64,000 bases of DNA from the NCBI GenBank assembly GCA_003255025.1, contig QANY01000291.1, forward strand, positions 682,001 through 746,000, read 5' to 3'. Below, piece by piece: positions 45,713 through 64,000 of this stretch (positions are counted from its first letter, which is position 1; each line of letters opens with the position of its first letter). The position numbers and the translations under genes are program-made. The stretch comes from Datisca glomerata. Taxonomy: Eukaryota > Streptophyta > Magnoliopsida > Cucurbitales > Datiscaceae. The notes under the pieces were generated by a model. The model worked only from the letters and a program-made list of their open reading frames with translations, ran no database searches and was not told where the DNA came from.

Positions 45713-46740
45713 TACCACCTAACATCGTTGATCCAAAATCAATTTGCCCACTAATAGGGGTATTGCAGAATTTTGGATGGAGGGGGTCTTTTGATCGATG
45801 GAGAAAACTTAGGTACCATTAGGAAAGTGATTGAAATTTAGTGTGTAAAATTGATCGCGGGTCAAAGTTGATGAGCGTATTATAATATTAACTCTATTTG
45901 AAATGGTAAATGTAATTGCAGTAGAGAGAAGACCATGATATTTATTATTTTGGAATTTATATAATAGCGAATATAACTTTTGTCCAAAAAAATATTTTTA
46001 TATACACTTTGCTGTTTGAATTAATGAAATCTTTTGTTTTGTCAAGCAAAGTAATGAAATATTGAGTCGGTAAAAAAGGAATTTGTACAAAAGAAAAAAT
46101 TTCAGTGAATAATTTTAAACCAATTAAGTGACTAAAGACATATTTACTCTCTATTTAGAAAATTTTACGAATTTGGATTTAAAATGCAAATATGATGTTT
46201 ATTAAACAAATTAAAAAATTTGTGTGAGACCCACCAAATTTGAAATCTAAGTTTTATGGATTTTTAATCGAACTAAAAAGAGTAAATTAAAAATTCAAAT
46301 CAAAATATTTGTTAGATTTAATATGTAAAGTAAAAAATACCCATTTAAGTCATAACTTAAAGCAACATCTATCAATTGAAGCCAGTCATAATAAACTTAT
46401 ATAATATAACATAATTCAAATAATCTAATTTAACATAATCTAAATTCGTTGTAATTACAATATTACAAATTCTAAATTATGAATCCAAATCTAAATCCAC
46501 GATCGCAAACTTAAAAATATGCTTCATTTATTCACATGTTAATGTTTCATCATTAATTCAAATAGTTTTTCAAGTTGATTTATGAATGAGTGGTAAATGA
46601 CTTATTTATTAAATTTAATAATTATTTAATCGATGTAAAATTAATTTAAAAAAAATAATATTAAGTAATAGTAATGTGAAATTCCAAAACTTTCACTGAA
46701 ACAAGGACCAAATAGACCTTTCCCTTATTGACCACCTTCT
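45713..46740. other. upstream region of UBP12/13, no gene
   Basis: AT-rich flank holding the promoter of the downstream gene. I see no confident TATA box or start site. Its proximal part is AT-rich up to about 46,670, with a pyrimidine-rich leader after 46,740. The MULE ends 1.1 kb upstream of the start codon. Confidence 0.5.
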
Positions 46741-46825
46741 GGTGTCTCATTCGTTCTCTCTCTGCCCCCCTTCTCTCTCTCTCTCTATTTCTCTCTCTCT
46801 GGTAATTCCAGCGACGAAGAAGACC
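46741..46825 (+). promoter_or_regulatory. pyrimidine-rich 5' leader with CT microsatellite
   Basis: Runs of (CT)n at 46,752-46,800 lead up to the ATG at 46,826. Such CT tracts (Y patches) are usual near plant transcription starts and in 5' leaders. The antisense open frames rich in Glu and Arg here are artefacts of the repeat. Confidence 0.5.
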
Positions 46826-61748
<14,923 letters not shown>

Positions 61749-62400
61749 AAATCGAAAAGGTACTAGCCATCGAGTCAACCTACTGCATAGCAGTTGATTG
61801 AATTGGTGGTAAAAAAATGGGAGACTGCTGCAAGAGCGACTCCGTTTTGCCATCAAGTGAAGCTGGCATAGAGGTGTCAGTGGAGTTGTAGTTGGTGGTT
61901 ATGTTGGCTATATAATATTATTCTTTCTCCTGTGGAAGGAGAGAACTTTTTAGTCAATCAGTGTGTATCTCGTATCGTGATCTCAGTTCCCCCCATGGAG
62001 TTCTAGTTTGGTACTTAAATGGAGGTGTTCTTTGGGTGACAGTTTCAGTGGGCGTCAGTATCAGTTTCCTGTAGTACATAATGGTGGTCTTTTTTTGGTT
62101 GGATTAGTGAATGTATACAAAGTATAGTTGGGTCACTCAGGATTTCTTCTTTTTTCCCCCTATTTTGGCTCATGATTTTGTTCAGTTTTAGATGCATATA
62201 CAACAAGTAAATAGGGGTTGGTAAAGCTATTTCTAGCCTCCTGTTTCTTTTCTTTTCTTTTTGGTTGTTGTAAAAGCATGTTTATCAGAGGCATTATGTT
62301 CTTGAATTGTTGTTTACAGTGCGAGTAAAGATTATTGAGTTCTTCTCGAGATACATCTCTTTATGTTATATTTTGTGATCTTGTGTGCGGAGAATTCTAC
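61749..62400 (+). other. probable 3' untranslated region of UBP12/13
   Basis: Non-coding sequence after the stop TAG, T-rich toward 62,100-62,380. I saw no canonical AATAAA, so the poly(A) site is not placed. The region 62,400-63,840 is AT-rich intergenic DNA with no gene. Confidence 0.45.
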
Positions 62401-63845
62401 GTCGTTGGCGTGTTATGGGTACGATCCTTGGAGTGCAGGAGAGAGAAAGGGAGTGTGGATGAGAGAAAAATCCGAAATTCTCCTTTCTACTCGTTTTTTC
62501 TCTCATAGTATCGTAGAATGACTCCTCGTGTGGCCTTTGTCTTTGTTTTACTTTTTCTGTGATAGTTTGGATATAGGGTACAGTTATCCACATTGTCATC
62601 CTTTATGGGGTAACGATAGTTGCAAGGTTGGGTTTAGCATGTCATGTTATTTCATGTAATCCTTTGTGTTTCCTGCTCGTTGGGTCTCTTGAGGTTTATG
62701 TAAATAGCACCCTCTTCATTTTGCCTTCGTTTGTACAAAAAAAGGTTTTGTTTCTCTTTTGTTGGGAAAAAAACCGTTGTCATTGAGTTCTATAGAAAAC
62801 AGAGAGCCTAATGGATGGATGTTTGGTGGAGGAGAAGGCTTTGGGTTTTTTTGAAACCCATTGTTTGATCGTGTGATTTAGTGGGCATGGCTGTTGATGG
62901 TTGTGATAGGTATTGTTTCAAGAACATTATTAGAAGGTTACAATCAGGGGTTTCAACGGTTTGGTTTAATCAATACCGACCTTAAATGCATTTTTGGATA
63001 TTTCTCAATGTCTCCGCTATTCATGTCTCCGCTATTCATGGAACGTGAGATCTTGGTCGTCTTTTTCTTTTTCTTTTGTGATTGAGCAATCCAAACTAAA
63101 CTAATTAAACTTATACACCAATCTAACTAAATCATTGACGGTGGGTTTCCTTTCAATGTAATGTTCTAAATTGAGTTTCTCAGCAAATATTTAAAAATTC
63201 AATCTAACAATGATATTTGGAGTATATAATATACGCTTAATTTTCTATTTGCCTTTAGTTTAATAGTTTATGGTTGGTTTATAAAGTTACATTACAAATC
63301 AGGAAGGGGAATCAGAAATTTGAATGAAGTCTGTGGGCTATGTTTGAATCTAAAAGAATATAGAAGATGGATTATTGAACATTATTTCATTTGATTAGAG
63401 TCATGAAATATGAAAGAATAATAGCTTTAAAAAATAAATAAATAATTATCACAGGAATACTTTACACTTTACATTTATCTCTTATTATTTTTGACACATC
63501 ATGCAAGCAAGGATAGATTTAACTTCTTTTACAAATTTTGAATTTTTTAAACGTCAATTCTGCTAGTTTGACTTCGTAAAAATTATGGTGGATAATAAGT
63601 CGTTCAAAAAAATGAAATTCAAATTCGTGTTAAATTTTTAACCAAATGCAAATGTGAACGTTTTTATAGAGTAAAAGAATGTCACTTTGTTTTATATAAA
63701 ATTATTGGTTGAAGGAACTAATAGTTGCAGTAGGACATTTTAGCTAGACTGACATCTTCGTAGTACCCCATCATTTAATCCAATCTAACACATTATCAAA
63801 ATAAAAGAAAAAAGTCAACAAAAGAACTAATCTTTTTTTTACAAA

Positions 63846-63931
63846 GGTGACATATTTTACGTTGCTAGACTATAATTCTTTTGTTTACAGCAACAAAAGA
63901 ATTATAGTCTAGTAACGTAAAATATGTCACC
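63846..63931. repeat. 40-bp near-perfect inverted repeat (hairpin)
   Basis: The left arm ggtgacatattttacgttgc... (63,846-63,885) and right arm (63,892-63,931) are exact reverse complements except for one position, which is a G:T pair. The loop is six bases (tacagc). No open frame. It may be a foldback MITE or a hairpin RNA precursor. Confidence 0.85.
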
Positions 63932-64000
63932 CTCTGTTAAGCTATGGTCTGGTAACACGATGTTTTTTTTACAAAAAAGTTCATTCTCATTTCAAAAAAT

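Noticed and set aside
62366..62599. Minus-strand 77-codon frame downstream of UBP12/13
   Set aside because: No conserved motif, and it begins in the T-rich 3' flank. Likely chance.

Overview
The window reads as nuclear DNA of a flowering plant, very probably a eudicot. It is AT-rich and has a many-exon gene with GT-AG introns. Around that gene lie plant-type transposable elements: Ty1/copia, Ty3/gypsy (Tat-like and a chromovirus-like solo LTR), Mutator-like elements (MULEs), Helitrons and a hAT-like MITE. I see no bacterial, organellar or CRISPR signatures, no rRNA or tRNA gene, and only one intact host gene.

That host gene is on the + strand at 46,826-61,748. It is the plant orthologue of human USP7, UBP12/UBP13, a MATH-domain ubiquitin-specific protease. 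I reconstructed 32 coding exons. Every junction keeps frame and the product is 1,118 residues, close to the family's usual length. The catalytic triad falls at Cys208, His455 and Asp472. Intron 21 is enlarged by a Helitron and degenerate repeats. An 88-bp tandem duplication copies the splice donor of exon 22.

Layout. 1-2,711: relic of a Tat/Retand-like gypsy element (gag, protease, integrase). 2,712-12,020: copia element 1 on the minus strand, whose 5' LTR, primer-binding site, leader and gag N-terminus lie in the opposite orientation, as if 3.9 kb had been inverted. 12,024-12,955: debris of an unclassified retroelement ORF. 12,955-19,848: copia element 2 (minus), with 5' LTR and degenerate gag-pol, inserted in copy A of a gene-capturing MULE. 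21,290-25,099: copy B of that MULE, with a 9-bp target-site duplication and long inverted termini, carrying what looks like the first exon of an ATX3/4/5-type histone methyltransferase and split by a 2.6-kb solo LTR that holds a minisatellite. 25,809-27,397: two Helitrons. About 30,450-38,880: degenerate Tat/Ogre-like gypsy element with a tRNA-Arg-type primer-binding site. 39,785-45,703: a MULE with an exact 9-bp target duplication, a broken MuDR-type transposase (minus) and a convergent GRF zinc-finger relic (plus), with younger elements nested inside. 46,826-61,748: UBP12/13. 61,749-64,000: 3' flank, ending in a near-perfect 40-bp hairpin.

The left 46 kb is therefore a nest of repeats beside one conserved housekeeping gene. 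The most unusual items are the inverted copia segment, the gene-capturing MULE pair, the two-gene MULE, the splice-donor duplication and the long hairpin at the right edge.
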